A stretch of DNA of 64,000 bases from Aneurinibacillus sp. Ricciae_BoGa-3 (GCF_028421645.1 NZ_CP116887.1:1118001-1182000), one strand, 5' to 3'. Shown: positions 25,850 through 34,692, counted from the stretch's first letter. Notes: generated from the letters alone by a model not told the origin. Numbers and translations are program-made.

Positions 25850-25883
25850 TATCGTTCCTCATTTCTCTACGTTTCGTTATACC

Positions 25884-25891
25884 ATCGTATG
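25884..25891 (-). promoter_or_regulatory. Possible SigE/SigK -10 box for the yheC/yheD run
   Basis: CATACGAT on the minus strand matches 7 of 8 bases of the SigE -10 CATACAnT and also fits the CATA start of SigK boxes. It lies 35 bases before the first start codon. No convincing -35 was found, so the call is weak. Confidence 0.35.
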
Positions 25892-26004
25892 ATAAGAAGC
25901 GTGTGTTGGTGTGCTTTGCAAATTGTCCGGATACAAAGAGACTGGTAGAATAGAGGAGAAAGCAGATGTATAACAAAAGATGGAAAATATATAGGAGGTT
26001 ACAT

Positions 26005-26694
26005 ATGCACATCAAATTTCACGGACATTCCTGTGTACAACTCACACACAATGGCAGTTCAATCATCATTGACCCGTTTCTGACCGGTAACGGTCTTGCT
26101 ACTGCAGGACCTGATGATATTGACGTACAGTATGTTCTTCTAACCCACGCCCATTCTGATCACATTGGTGATGCACTGGCAATCGCCAAGCGCAGCGGGG
26201 CTACCATCATTGCTACGCATGAACTGGCTACTTATATGAGTTGGCAGGGGGTTGCTGTGCATCCGATGAACATAGGGGGATCGTTTGAATTTGACTTTGG
26301 CACAGTTAAGTTGACTCAGGCTTTCCACAGTTCAGGGTTGGTGCTTGATGACAAGAAGGAAATTCTTTATATGGGCATGCCTGCCGGATTTCTCATTACA
26401 ATGGGAGAAAAGACGTTCTATCATACTGGAGATACGGGCCTGTTTAGTGATCTCAAATTGATTGGGGAGCGCCATCCGATAGATGCGGTGCTGCTTCCGA
26501 TAGGGGATAATTTCACCATGGGGCCGGACGATGCCCTGCAGGCTGCTGAGTGGATCCAAGCTGGGGTAACGCTTCCTTCCCATTACGATACATTCCCGGT
26601 AATCAAGCAGGATGCGGAGGCGTTCGTGCAATCGCTAGAAAAGCGCGGTTTGAAAGGCAAAGTGTTAAAACCTGGTGAAATTTTCGAGTTATAA
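26005..26694 (+). CDS. UPF0173 metal-dependent hydrolase (YtkL type)
   Basis: A 229-residue metallo-beta-lactamase-fold protein of family UPF0173. It starts [14 protein letters not shown], has the metal motif [10 protein letters not shown], and later [10 protein letters not shown] and [10 protein letters not shown], which supply the remaining His and Asp ligands. The site is complete, unlike the broken relative at 17.9 kb. AGGAGG lies 7 bases before ATG 26005. The cellular substrate is not known. It is monocistronic, with a terminator about 95 bases later. Confidence 0.9.
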   Translation: MHIKFHGHSCVQLTHNGSSIIIDPFLTGNGLATAGPDDIDVQYVLLTHAHSDHIGDALAIAKRSGATIIATHELATYMSWQGVAVHPMNIGGSFEFDFGTVKLTQAFHSSGLVLDDKKEILYMGMPAGFLITMGEKTFYHTGDTGLFSDLKLIGERHPIDAVLLPIGDNFTMGPDDALQAAEWIQAGVTLPSHYDTFPVIKQDAEAFVQSLEKRGLKGKVLKPGEIFEL

Positions 26695-26788
26695 CATTTT
26701 GATAATGGATTTGTAATAATACTGTAATATAGTTGGGGTATCTTATAACTACGATGAAAAACCCCCTTTAAATATATACCTCTACTTG

Positions 26789-26819
26789 GAACCGCTGGAT
26801 AAGCGGTTCTCTTTTTTTT
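26789..26819 (+). terminator. Intrinsic terminator upstream of trmB
   Basis: GAACCGCT (26789-26796) pairs with AGCGGTTC (26802-26809), then CT and eight T (26812-26819). The 270-base gap between the hydrolase and trmB shows nothing else I can name. Confidence 0.85.
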
Positions 26820-26965
26820 AACAGGAAAGTACATTTTAAAGTAGTAAAGTTTTCATTGCTGAAATGGGGACCGTTATAGTCCCAAAAACGCTGCTCGACA
26901 TTTGTCCATGTTACACGTAAGATAGATACCGATGTGAAAAAAAGATAGTAAGGAGAATTTAGCGT

Positions 26966-27628
26966 ATGCGTCTGCGTAAAAGACCCGGCGTAAAGGAAGC
27001 CATGGAAACATTTCCGGAACTGGTTCCGCTAAACGGTGAAGAGTATAAAGGAAAGTGGTCGGCCTTTTTTGGCAATGATCATCCGCTGCACGTTGAATTA
27101 GGAACGGGCAAAGGCCGTTTTGTTACGACACTTGCGGAGCACAATCCTGAAATTAACTATATAGGTGTCGAACTTAGGGAAGAAGTGCTTATTTCTGCTG
27201 TAAAAAAGGCGCAGGATAAGCAGTTAAAAAATATCGCATTCCTCTGGATAAATATTAATGACCTGGAAAATTACTTTGGAGAAGCGGAAGTTAACCAATT
27301 TTACCTCAATTTTAGCGATCCGTGGCCGAAGAAACGCCATGCAGCACGCCGCTTGACTGACAGTGGTTTTCTGGTGAAATATGAAAGGTTGTTAAATCCG
27401 GCAGGTAAAATTGCGCTCAAAACAGACAATGAAGGGCTCTTTGAATACAGCCTGAACGAATTTGCAGCTCAGCAGTTTCTGCTGCAGGACATTACGTTTA
27501 ATCTCCATGAAAGCCCATTTGCGGAAGGCAATGTGATGACGGAGTATGAAGCGAAGTTCGTTGAGAAAGGCATGAAGATTTATCGCTGTGTCGCCAATCA
27601 CCCTGCTCAGTGGACGAAAAAGAAATAA
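26966..27628 (+). CDS. trmB: TrmB, tRNA (guanine-46-N7)-methyltransferase
   Basis: A 220-residue SAM-dependent enzyme that methylates G46 in the variable loop of tRNA. It starts MRLRKRPG as Bacillus TrmB does. The SAM site is in HVELGTGKGRFV, followed by GVELREEVL, and the family signature FSDPWPKKRHAARRL carries the catalytic Asp and tRNA-binding basic residues; KTDNEGLFEYS follows. Length and motifs are complete. AAGGAG precedes the ATG. Confidence 0.95.
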   Translation: MRLRKRPGVKEAMETFPELVPLNGEEYKGKWSAFFGNDHPLHVELGTGKGRFVTTLAEHNPEINYIGVELREEVLISAVKKAQDKQLKNIAFLWININDLENYFGEAEVNQFYLNFSDPWPKKRHAARRLTDSGFLVKYERLLNPAGKIALKTDNEGLFEYSLNEFAAQQFLLQDITFNLHESPFAEGNVMTEYEAKFVEKGMKIYRCVANHPAQWTKKK

Positions 27629-27695
27629 AACTTAAATCGGGTTCCATACTTTTTGTTACGCTCCCTGCATACAATGAAGAGAGGTGATAAAAGGA

Positions 27696-27959
27696 ATGGG
27701 ACCGCTTTTTCGTTATGGAAGTTTTCTCCTGGCAACGATCCTGCTTGTATTCTATGCCCTGCCCCGGCTGCCGATTCTCAATCAGCATCCAGCCGCCTTA
27801 ATTTTCAGCGCTGCCTGGCTGTTATTTGCCCTGATTTTTATCGGGTCAAGCGTGTACCAGCTCTTAGGAAATCCGCAAAAAGAGGATATTAAGATAGGCA
27901 GGCCTGGATCACATAAACGCAAAGCAAGAAAGATGCGTGGAAGGGCCCCACGTTTATAG
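27696..27959 (+). CDS. Small protein with two membrane helices
   Basis: An 87-residue protein with two hydrophobic helices (FLLATILLVFYAL; ALIFSAAWLLFALIFIGSSV) and a basic C-terminal tail (GSHKRKARKMRGRAPRL) that should stay in the cytoplasm. ATG 27696 is preferred, with AAAGG just upstream and GAGAGGTG a little further. It follows trmB by about 65 bases and may be co-transcribed. I do not recognise the family. Confidence 0.5.
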   Translation: MGPLFRYGSFLLATILLVFYALPRLPILNQHPAALIFSAAWLLFALIFIGSSVYQLLGNPQKEDIKIGRPGSHKRKARKMRGRAPRL

Positions 27960-28031
27960 AAAAAAACTTTCCTATCCAGCAAACAGAATGGCTTTGGCCA
28001 TTCTCTTTTTAATTTAGCGCGCCTAGCCAAA

Positions 28032-28376
28032 AGGAAAGTTGATCTGCTTGATAATCTTGAAGTGCATTGAGCGATTTTTTAAATGGGACCACCGGTCCCC
28101 CGAAACAGCCAGAAAAACATCGTGAGGCGCATGTCCGCACCTTACTTTCCCCCTGTGGAGCGTGTGGAACAGAGGGCGAAAAAGACCGGCAACTGTCTCC
28201 ATCACCCCGATACCCAGATGTTGCACCTAAACGGTATAAAGGATCTAAGGCCATCGCCTGCGCTACGCTTGCCGCTAGCCAAGATTCCCTAATGCCGGTC
28301 CGCCCGTCGTTCCACAAAGCGGCCGTAAAAACTTCTATGGGGGGAAGGGGAGAGCGGCATGGCCCGCGATGTTTTT
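28032..28376 (+). repeat. Dispersed non-coding element, full copy A, with terminal inverted repeats
   Basis: The core 28113-28376 (264 bp) begins AAAAACATCGTGAGGC and ends GGCCCGCGATGTTTTT, imperfect inverted ends. It is preceded by a 75-bp module with TTGAAGTGCATTGAG and the hairpin GGGACC-ACC-GGTCCC. The core is nearly identical (roughly 90 percent or more by eye) to the reverse complement of 41419-41680, and its ends recur fused at 56940-56973. No frame survives the small indels between copies, so it does not encode a protein. It fills the gap 27960-28456. A MITE-like element or a structured RNA are the main options. Confidence 0.85.
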
Positions 28377-28456
28377 CTTGTATGTCTGTTGTTATAGATA
28401 TGCTATACTTACACTAATACAGATAGTACAGTTTTGGGAAAGTTAAGGGTGAGAAA

Positions 28457-29767
28457 ATGGCTACAAAACATGAGCAAATACTTCAGCATATCGAGGAGCT
28501 TGAAGTAGGCAGTAAAATTTCTGTTCGCCAGGTGGCGAAAACGCTGGAAGTAAGCGAGGGAACGGCTTACCGGGCGATCAAGGACGCCGAGGCGCAGGGG
28601 ATGGTATCAACTATTGAGCGGGTCGGTACCGTCAGAATTGAAAAGAAACAAAAGCAGAATATCGAGAAATTAACCTTTGCTGAAGTTGTGAATATTGTGG
28701 ACGGGCATGTTATGGGGGGCAGGGAAGGCCTTCATAAAACGCTCAATAAATTTGTCATTGGCGCGATGAAGCTTGAAGCAATGATGCGCTATGTTGATGC
28801 TGGCAGCCTGCTTATTGTCGGAAATCGCTATCAGGCGCACAAGCTTTCCCTCCAGCATGGGGCTGCCGTTCTTATTACCGGCGGATTTGATACGAGCGAC
28901 GAGGTGAAAAAACTTGCGGACGAGCTGCAGCTTCCCATTATTTCCACCAGTTATGATACGTTTACGGTAGCGACTTTAATTAACCGCGCGATTTACGATC
29001 GCCTCATTAAGAAGGAAATTATGCTCGTGGAAGACATTTTAATTCCTCAGGAGAGCTCTTATTATCTGAAGGTCAACCAGACTGTAGGAGACTGGCACAA
29101 GTTAGCGGAAGCTGTGGGGCACGGGCGTTTTCCAGTCGTAGATGAAACGATGAAAGTAGTAGGCGTTTTAACAACGAAGGATGTAATGGGCCACGAATAT
29201 ACAACACCTGTCGACAAGATTATGATTAAAAACCCGATAACCGTTATGGCCCGGGTATCCGTTGCTTCTGCCGCCCATATGATGGTTTGGGAAGGGATTG
29301 AAATGCTTCCGGTGGTAGACAATCATCGTAAAATGCTGGGTATTATTACAAGGCAGGATGTACTGAAAGCGCTTCAATATGTCCAAAAACAGCCACAGAT
29401 GGGCGAAACTTTTCCCGATTTAATTATGAATCGTTTTCAGGAAGAGAAGGGGGCAAACGGGATCTACTTTAGGGGAGAAGTTACGCCGCAGATGACAAAC
29501 CATCTAGGCAATATCTCAAGCGGGGTCCTCACTACGCTTGTTTCCGAATCGGGGAGCCGGGCGCTGCGCCAGTTCCGCAAAGGTGACATGGTCCCTGAGA
29601 ATATTACCATGTATTTCCTGAAACCGGTACAGATTGAGAGTGTGATTGAGATCCACCCCAAGGTAATGGAAATAAGCCGGAAATTCGGCAAAGTTGAAGT
29701 GGAAGTCTATCATCAGGGCAACCTAGTTGGCAAAGCCATGATGACCGCGCAGGTTATTGAACGATAA
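28457..29767 (+). CDS. ytoI: YtoI, HTH-DRTGG-CBS-hotdog protein
   Basis: A 436-residue multidomain protein: N-terminal winged helix (KISVRQVAKTLEVSEGTAYR, residues about 20-60), DRTGG domain (about 70-180), two CBS domains (about 190-310: FPVVDETMKVVGVLTTKDVM and MLPVVDNHRKMLGIITRQDV) and a C-terminal hotdog thioesterase-like domain (about 320-430). CBS pairs usually sense adenine nucleotides, so a nucleotide-responsive regulator is likely. In B. subtilis ytoI leads the same cluster toward dnaE. GTGAG lies just before the ATG. The biological role is not established. Confidence 0.92.
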   Translation: MATKHEQILQHIEELEVGSKISVRQVAKTLEVSEGTAYRAIKDAEAQGMVSTIERVGTVRIEKKQKQNIEKLTFAEVVNIVDGHVMGGREGLHKTLNKFVIGAMKLEAMMRYVDAGSLLIVGNRYQAHKLSLQHGAAVLITGGFDTSDEVKKLADELQLPIISTSYDTFTVATLINRAIYDRLIKKEIMLVEDILIPQESSYYLKVNQTVGDWHKLAEAVGHGRFPVVDETMKVVGVLTTKDVMGHEYTTPVDKIMIKNPITVMARVSVASAAHMMVWEGIEMLPVVDNHRKMLGIITRQDVLKALQYVQKQPQMGETFPDLIMNRFQEEKGANGIYFRGEVTPQMTNHLGNISSGVLTTLVSESGSRALRQFRKGDMVPENITMYFLKPVQIESVIEIHPKVMEISRKFGKVEVEVYHQGNLVGKAMMTAQVIER

Positions 29768-29782
29768 CGGAAAGAGGGATAC

Positions 29783-30007
29783 GTGTTGGATATGAACAGG
29801 CAGGTAATTATGCTCGGGCTTGGAATTGTCACCCTCGTTCTCGCATACGGTCCGTGGGTCAGGCAGTGGCAGGAGAGGCGGCTTTCGAAAAAGGGGCTGG
29901 ACGACGAAACTACGGCCCACCTTACAGCCCGGACGGTAAACGGATTGAAGGTGCTGGCCCTGCTGTTGCTGCTGTATAATTTCCTGCTTCTCTGGCGGTC
30001 ACCTTAG
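29783..30007 (+). CDS. ytpI: YtpI-like small membrane protein
   Basis: A 74-residue protein with two hydrophobic helices separated by a charged loop (WVRQWQERRLSKKGLDDETT). Its position right after ytoI and before ytrI/ytrH fits YtpI, which is somewhat longer in B. subtilis. The start is uncertain: GTG 29783, TTG 29786 and ATG 29792 are in frame after AAAGAGGG. The nrnA (ytqI) gene that follows ytpI in B. subtilis is missing here. Confidence 0.6.
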   Translation: MLDMNRQVIMLGLGIVTLVLAYGPWVRQWQERRLSKKGLDDETTAHLTARTVNGLKVLALLLLLYNFLLLWRSP

Positions 30008-30021
30008 GACCAATCCAGGAT

Positions 30022-30047
30022 AAAAGGCACCTGAAGAGGTGCCTTTT
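30022..30047. terminator. Bidirectional terminator between ytpI and ytrI
   Basis: AAAAGGCACCT (30022-30032) pairs with AGGTGCCTTTT (30037-30047), an 11-bp perfect stem with A and T arms that can end transcripts in both directions. Confidence 0.85.
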
Positions 30048-30115
30048 ACTTAACTGTGATTCTTTAGCTTATACGGTTTAACATGATCGGCGAGAAGTCC
30101 CCCTCCTCAACGCTA

Positions 30116-30604
30116 TTAGCGTTTTTCAAGCTTGATGTCCATATATACTTCAAGGGCGGAAGCAACAATCAACGTTTTAAGATTAGCAATGTACACGTGG
30201 CCGCCAATCTGATATTTTCTGTTGGTAAGCAGTCGGACGATGCCTTCGTGGAATTCTGCCACATTTTCCAGCGGCCGTCCTTTTAAAAAAACAAGTTCCT
30301 TTGTGATTCGCCTTTGCAACTCAACAGCCGTTAATGCATTAGGGGCCGTGAGAAGCACTTTTATATCCCTTACCACAGTTTTTTGTTTTTGAATCATATT
30401 ATTTTGGGCGTTTTGCAAATTGGTTATCTCTTCTACATATTTCACGTTTTGCCCCTCAAGTTGTCGGACCCGAACATGAAGGGCATCGATCTGTTCGCCA
30501 AACAGCAGCAAAAAAGCACAGGCGCCGGTGAGCGTTCCGAAAACAAATATGGCGAGATAACGATAGGTTCTATATAAACTGGAGCCCGATGGCACCCGCA
30601 TCAT
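30116..30604 (-). CDS. ytrI: YtrI-type sporulation membrane protein
   Basis: A 162-residue protein: short cytoplasmic N-terminus, one membrane helix (YLAIFVFGTLTGACAFLLLF) and a coiled coil (QIDALHVRVRQLEGQNVKYV and on) leading to a small C-terminal domain. Place and layout match YtrI, made in the mother cell under SigE and needed for efficient sporulation in B. subtilis. ATG 30604 overlaps the ytrH stop by 4 bases, so the two are translationally coupled. The open frame begins at 30625 but lies inside ytrH. Confidence 0.82.
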   Translation of the reverse strand: MMRVPSGSSLYRTYRYLAIFVFGTLTGACAFLLLFGEQIDALHVRVRQLEGQNVKYVEEITNLQNAQNNMIQKQKTVVRDIKVLLTAPNALTAVELQRRITKELVFLKGRPLENVAEFHEGIVRLLTNRKYQIGGHVYIANLKTLIVASALEVYMDIKLEKR

Positions 30605-30942
30605 GATTTTCCCTGCACAAGCCATTGAATGAGAAGTGTGGCAGTATTGGCGCCCATAAAGGCACTGATGATGAAGATAAGCTGTTTTATAACAGGTGAG
30701 ATGCTTCCTTCAGAAAAGATATGTTCGATTTTCATAAAAGAATCAAAGGTGCCATTTAATGCGCCCACCAGCCCCCATATTTTCAATAGACCGGATAAAT
30801 CCTGTATTTTGGCTAAAGGCGGCTGGCAGGCTATGAAAGCTGCAAGCCCGCCGAGCAGGCTGCCGCCAAGCACAATGCCAAAAGCGATAAAGAAGTTGCC
30901 AATCATATTGTTTAGAAGGTTCAGGATTTGAATCCTTATCAT
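30601..30942 (-). CDS. ytrH: YtrH, sporulation membrane protein
   Basis: A 113-residue membrane protein with about three hydrophobic helices (FFIAFGIVLGGSLLGGLAAF, LKIWGLVGALNGTFDSF, LIFIISAFMGANTATLLIQW), as in YtrH of B. subtilis, a SigE-dependent protein whose loss lowers sporulation. It heads the ytrH-ytrI pair, divergent from dnaE. A SigE-type promoter is visible 36-64 bases upstream. AGAAGGGA precedes ATG 30942. Confidence 0.88.
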   Translation of the reverse strand: MIRIQILNLLNNMIGNFFIAFGIVLGGSLLGGLAAFIACQPPLAKIQDLSGLLKIWGLVGALNGTFDSFMKIEHIFSEGSISPVIKQLIFIISAFMGANTATLLIQWLVQGKS

Positions 30943-30977
30943 CTGGGTCCCTTCTTCCGTCGTAATCTATATGGTTA

Positions 30978-31006
30978 TATGTATGGGATGAGCCTGCTAA
31001 TTATGA
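30978..31006 (-). promoter_or_regulatory. SigE-type promoter of ytrH-ytrI
   Basis: On the minus strand TCATAAT (31006-31000) matches 6 of 7 bases of the SigE -35 KMATATT, and CATACATA (30985-30978) matches 7 of 8 of the -10 CATACAnT, with a 14-base spacer. The predicted start near 30971 gives a leader of about 30 bases. It agrees with the known SigE control of ytrH in B. subtilis. Confidence 0.65.
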
Positions 31007-31084
31007 AATCAAAACATATGTTCCTATCTTGATGCAATAGCGTATAATATAGAAGAGAAATTGAAGTGAGAGGATGATCCACGA

Positions 31085-34000
31085 GTGCACCCTTCATTTG
31101 TTCATCTTCGTGTACACAGCGAATACAGCCTGCTCGATAGTGCCGCACGAATTGAGCCGCTTGTAAAACGGGCCAAAGAGATGGGCATGGCGGCTCTGGC
31201 CCTGACAGATAAATCGGTCATGTACGGGGCCATTCCTTTCTACCAGGCATGCAAACGGGAAGGGATAAAACCCGTGCTTGGTTTAGAAATAGGTGTAACG
31301 AATGCGCCATCCCTGATGAGAATGCCAGCACGCGAAGAACCGGTTTTCCAATTGGTATTGCTTGCTGAAACGCTTGAAGGCTACCGGAATCTCATGCGCC
31401 TTGCATCCGCTGCCCAGCTTGAGGGCGGGGATTATAGACCGCGTGTTACAAAAGACCACCTGCGCCGCTATGCTGCTGGGCTTATTGCTTTAAGCGCTGC
31501 GGGTGACGGAGAAATTGGCCGTTTGCTGCTCGATGGACGGGAAGCAGAGGCACGCCTGGCAGCAGCAGAGTTTGTTGATATATACGGGAAAGATTCGTTC
31601 TTTCTTGAAATACAGGACCATTTGTTAGAGGAGCAAAAGCTGTTAAACCAGCGCACCGCTTCGCTTGCCAGACAAATAGCAATTTCGCTTGCCGCAACGA
31701 ACAGCGTGCGCTATATAGACAAGGAGCAATCCGAAATCTATGAAGTTCTGCTTTGCATCAGACAGGGCAAAACCATTGACGATCCGCAGCGCGAACGTCC
31801 TTTAACGAGAGAATACAGCCTGAAATCCCCTTCCGAAATGAACGACCTGTTTGCGTTTACCCCTGAAGCTATCCATAACACCGCCCGTATTGCTGAACGC
31901 TGCAATGTAGAGATTCCGCTGGGCAGTCCGATTTTGCCGCATTTTCCGCTTAAAGACCAGAGTACGGATGAATTTTTGCGTGAACGCTGCTACGAAGGCC
32001 TAAATAGCCGCTATGGCAATCAGATCTCTGCTGCCCATGAGGAACGGCTTGAGTATGAACTGGCTGTTATTGGGCGCATGGGGTTTTCGGATTACTTTCT
32101 AATTGTATGGGACTTTATTGCCTATGCACGGGAGCGAGGCATTGCAGTTGGACCGGGCCGCGGTTCCGCAGCAGGCAGTCTGGTTGCCTATGTACTGCAT
32201 ATTACAGACATCGATCCGCTGCAATATAAGCTGCTGTTCGAACGTTTTCTCAACCCTGAACGGATTAGCATGCCGGATATTGACATTGATTTTAGCTATG
32301 ACAGACGGGATGAGGTTATCGCATATGTCGTTAACAAATATGGTTCAGACCGTGTGGCCCAGATTATTACCTTCGGAACGATGGCAGCCCGTGCCGCTAT
32401 CCGGGATGTAGGCCGTGTGCTTGATATGGCGCCGGCCATTGTTGGACGTTTGGCTAAATTAATACCTTCTGAGCCAGGCATTACGCTTGAGAAAGCGCTG
32501 GACAGAAGCGTGGAGCTGAAGCGGACGCTGGAGGAAAACATGCTGGCGGAGAAGTTATTTCGGCTGGCGCGTGAGGTCGAGGGCATGCCCCGCCATGCAT
32601 CGACCCATGCGGCGGGCATTGTTATATGCAGAGACCCATTGACCGAGCATGTGCCGCTGCAGGAAGGGCATGACGGGCACTCGCTCACCCAGTATCCAAT
32701 GGAGCACCTGGAGGAGATAGGATTATTAAAAATGGATTTTCTCGGGCTCCGCAACCTCACGCTTCTAGAGCATGCCGTGGAGCTCGTCCTCCAACAGGAA
32801 GGAAAACAAATTTCACTTGCAGAAATTCCGCTCGATGATGCCCCCACTTACCGGCTGCTGTCGGAAGCGGACACCACGGGTGTATTTCAGCTTGAGTCGG
32901 GTGGAATGCGCCACGTTCTTCGAATAGTCAAGCCCTCCGTGTTTGAGGATATCGTGGCTGTTCTGGCCTTGTTTCGGCCGGGGCCGATGGAATTTATCCC
33001 GGATTTTGCCGCAGCAAAGCACGGAAAGCGGGCTGTCCAATATCTTCATCCGATTCTCGAGCCCATCCTTAAGGACACTTATGGTTACATTTTGTATCAG
33101 GAGCAGATCATGCAGATTGCCTCTGCCGTTGCCGGCTTTACACTTGGTGAGGCTGATATACTGAGGCGGGCGGTTTCTAAAAAGAAAAAAGAACTGCTTG
33201 CTGAACAACGTGAGAAGTTTGTCGCCGGTTGTCTGAAACAGGGGCATGATGAAGCGCTAGGCAACCAACTGTATGACTGGATTGTCCGGTTTGCCGACTA
33301 TGGCTTTAACCGGAGCCACAGTGCCGCTTATGGACTTCTGTCATACCGGATGGCGTATATCAAAGCTAATCATCCGCTTTCGTTTATGGCCGCACTCCTC
33401 ACGATGGTGATGGGCAACGCTGATAAAGTGGCTGAATATGTGGAGGAATGCAGGCGAAAGTCAATTGCAGTCCTTCCGCCGGACATTAACAGCAGCCATG
33501 TTGCTTTCACAGTTGAGAATGGAGCCATTCGCTTTGGGCTGGGAGCCGTTAAAAATGTGGGCGTGCAGGCGGTCCGCCACCTGATAGAAGAGAGAAAAAA
33601 TGGTCCGTTTAGTAACCTGCCTGATCTCTGCTTGCGCATCGACCAGCGAATTGTGAACAGACGGGTACTCGAATCCCTCATTCTATGCGGAGCCCTGGAT
33701 AAACTGCCAGGCCACCGGGCCGCATTTTTAGCTTCGTTGGATCAACTTGCCGATTGGGCCAGTCGATTAAAGAAGGAGAGGGCAGAAAACCAAATGGCGC
33801 TTTTTCAGGGGCAATCCAAGCACACGCTGCCACCTGAATTAATGGCGTCTGTCACTCCCTACACAAAAGGTGAGCTGCTGGAACAGGAGCGGGAACTCTT
33901 AGGCATGTATTTATCCGGGCATCCTCTGGAACCTTACGCCGCTGTGCTTGATCATCCTTCGATTACGCCGATTCACCAGGTTCGGGAGAGCAAGCAGAAT

Positions 34001-34561
34001 CAGGTTATCCGGATCGCAGGCGTCATTGCGGAGTCGAAACGCATTACCACAAAAAAAGGGGAGCCGATGGCCTTTCTTACACTTGAAGACAGGCATGCGC
34101 GTATTGAAGTTGTTGCCTTTCCAAAAGTATTCGAATCGGGCATGGCGTCAGTTAGGAAGGGTAAGTTTGTCATAATTGAGGGCAGGCTCGACAGACAGAA
34201 CGGGGAAAATGGCATAAAATTTATTGCAAATCGTTTCTTCGATGCTGCTGCTGCTGGCATGCCGCAAACCTCTTCTCTGCCGCTAAATTCGCCTCATCCA
34301 GATGCGGTGAGCGATAAGCAGGAACAAGTTGTCTACATCAAGGTAGAGAGACAACTTGAAGAAGATGTGCAAAGTCTTACGGCGTTGAAAAGTATTCTTC
34401 TTGAAAGCGAAGGGAATACACCGGTGTTGCTTTATTATGCGGAATCGAAAAAAACGGTAAGGCTTAATAACGATCATTGGATCTTACCAAGCAATGAGAT
34501 AGTTAGGAAAATTGAGAAAATTGTAGGGAGTGGCGGGATAATTATAAAAAATCGGCCGTAA
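31085..34561 (+). CDS. dnaE: DnaE, DNA polymerase III alpha subunit
   Basis: A 1158-residue replicative polymerase of the DnaE type, which in Bacilli extends RNA primers before PolC takes over. Domains: PHP (1-270, VHLRVHSEYSLLDSAA at the start), polymerase palm with catalytic Asp residues in MPDIDIDFSYDRRD near 397-403, fingers and tandem HhH, and the OB fold (VIRIAGVIAESKRITTKKG, about 975). Length fits DnaE rather than PolC, with no proofreading domain. GTG start with GAGAGGATG upstream. TATAAT near 31044 may be its -10. It is divergent from ytrH, as in related genomes. Confidence 0.96.
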   Translation: MHPSFVHLRVHSEYSLLDSAARIEPLVKRAKEMGMAALALTDKSVMYGAIPFYQACKREGIKPVLGLEIGVTNAPSLMRMPAREEPVFQLVLLAETLEGYRNLMRLASAAQLEGGDYRPRVTKDHLRRYAAGLIALSAAGDGEIGRLLLDGREAEARLAAAEFVDIYGKDSFFLEIQDHLLEEQKLLNQRTASLARQIAISLAATNSVRYIDKEQSEIYEVLLCIRQGKTIDDPQRERPLTREYSLKSPSEMNDLFAFTPEAIHNTARIAERCNVEIPLGSPILPHFPLKDQSTDEFLRERCYEGLNSRYGNQISAAHEERLEYELAVIGRMGFSDYFLIVWDFIAYARERGIAVGPGRGSAAGSLVAYVLHITDIDPLQYKLLFERFLNPERISMPDIDIDFSYDRRDEVIAYVVNKYGSDRVAQIITFGTMAARAAIRDVGRVLDMAPAIVGRLAKLIPSEPGITLEKALDRSVELKRTLEENMLAEKLFRLAREVEGMPRHASTHAAGIVICRDPLTEHVPLQEGHDGHSLTQYPMEHLEEIGLLKMDFLGLRNLTLLEHAVELVLQQEGKQISLAEIPLDDAPTYRLLSEADTTGVFQLESGGMRHVLRIVKPSVFEDIVAVLALFRPGPMEFIPDFAAAKHGKRAVQYLHPILEPILKDTYGYILYQEQIMQIASAVAGFTLGEADILRRAVSKKKKELLAEQREKFVAGCLKQGHDEALGNQLYDWIVRFADYGFNRSHSAAYGLLSYRMAYIKANHPLSFMAALLTMVMGNADKVAEYVEECRRKSIAVLPPDINSSHVAFTVENGAIRFGLGAVKNVGVQAVRHLIEERKNGPFSNLPDLCLRIDQRIVNRRVLESLILCGALDKLPGHRAAFLASLDQLADWASRLKKERAENQMALFQGQSKHTLPPELMASVTPYTKGELLEQERELLGMYLSGHPLEPYAAVLDHPSITPIHQVRESKQNQVIRIAGVIAESKRITTKKGEPMAFLTLEDRHARIEVVAFPKVFESGMASVRKGKFVIIEGRLDRQNGENGIKFIANRFFDAAAAGMPQTSSLPLNSPHPDAVSDKQEQVVYIKVERQLEEDVQSLTALKSILLESEGNTPVLLYYAESKKTVRLNNDHWILPSNEIVRKIEKIVGSGGIIIKNRP

Positions 34562-34598
34562 AGGTTGTTATAGCACAGGTTTTGCTCCTTGGTTTAGG

Positions 34599-34626
34599 TT
34601 TACAGGCCGGACACATTTGGTATAAT
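34599..34626 (+). promoter_or_regulatory. Sigma-A promoter of the malic enzyme gene
   Basis: TTTACA (34599-34604) and TATAAT (34621-34626) with a 16-base spacer. The start would be near 34633, some 60 bases before the GTG of the malic enzyme gene and just ahead of the palindromic operator at 34646. Confidence 0.65.
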
Positions 34627-34645
34627 GGGAACATAAATAAATCAG

Positions 34646-34656
34646 TGGTCAGACCA
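34646..34656 (+). promoter_or_regulatory. FadR-family GntR operator TGGTCAGACCA
   Basis: The perfect palindrome GTGGTCAGACCAC (34645-34657) contains TGGTC-A-GACCA, the half-site type (TGGT...ACCA) bound by FadR-subfamily GntR regulators. It lies about 13-24 bases after the predicted start, where binding would block elongation. The gene after the malic enzyme is itself a FadR-type GntR regulator, so local autoregulation is likely. Confidence 0.65.
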
Positions 34657-34692
34657 CCTAAAAATTTGGGATGTATAAAGGAGTGTTACTGC

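Noticed and set aside
28081..28110. GGGACC-ACC-GGTCCC module as a T-box or known riboswitch
   Set aside because: It lacks the T-box AGGGTGG-type sequence and specifier loop, and the copies do not sit upstream of amino-acid or tRNA-ligase genes.
28067..28417. Open frames of 60-116 codons on both strands inside repeat copy A
   Set aside because: Copy B has 1- and 5-base indels relative to A within these frames, so no reading frame is conserved; composition is driven by the GC-rich core.
34582..34692. Longer malic enzyme start at 34582
   Set aside because: The extension covers the -10 box and the palindromic operator and has no family similarity; GTG 34693 has a good ribosome site.
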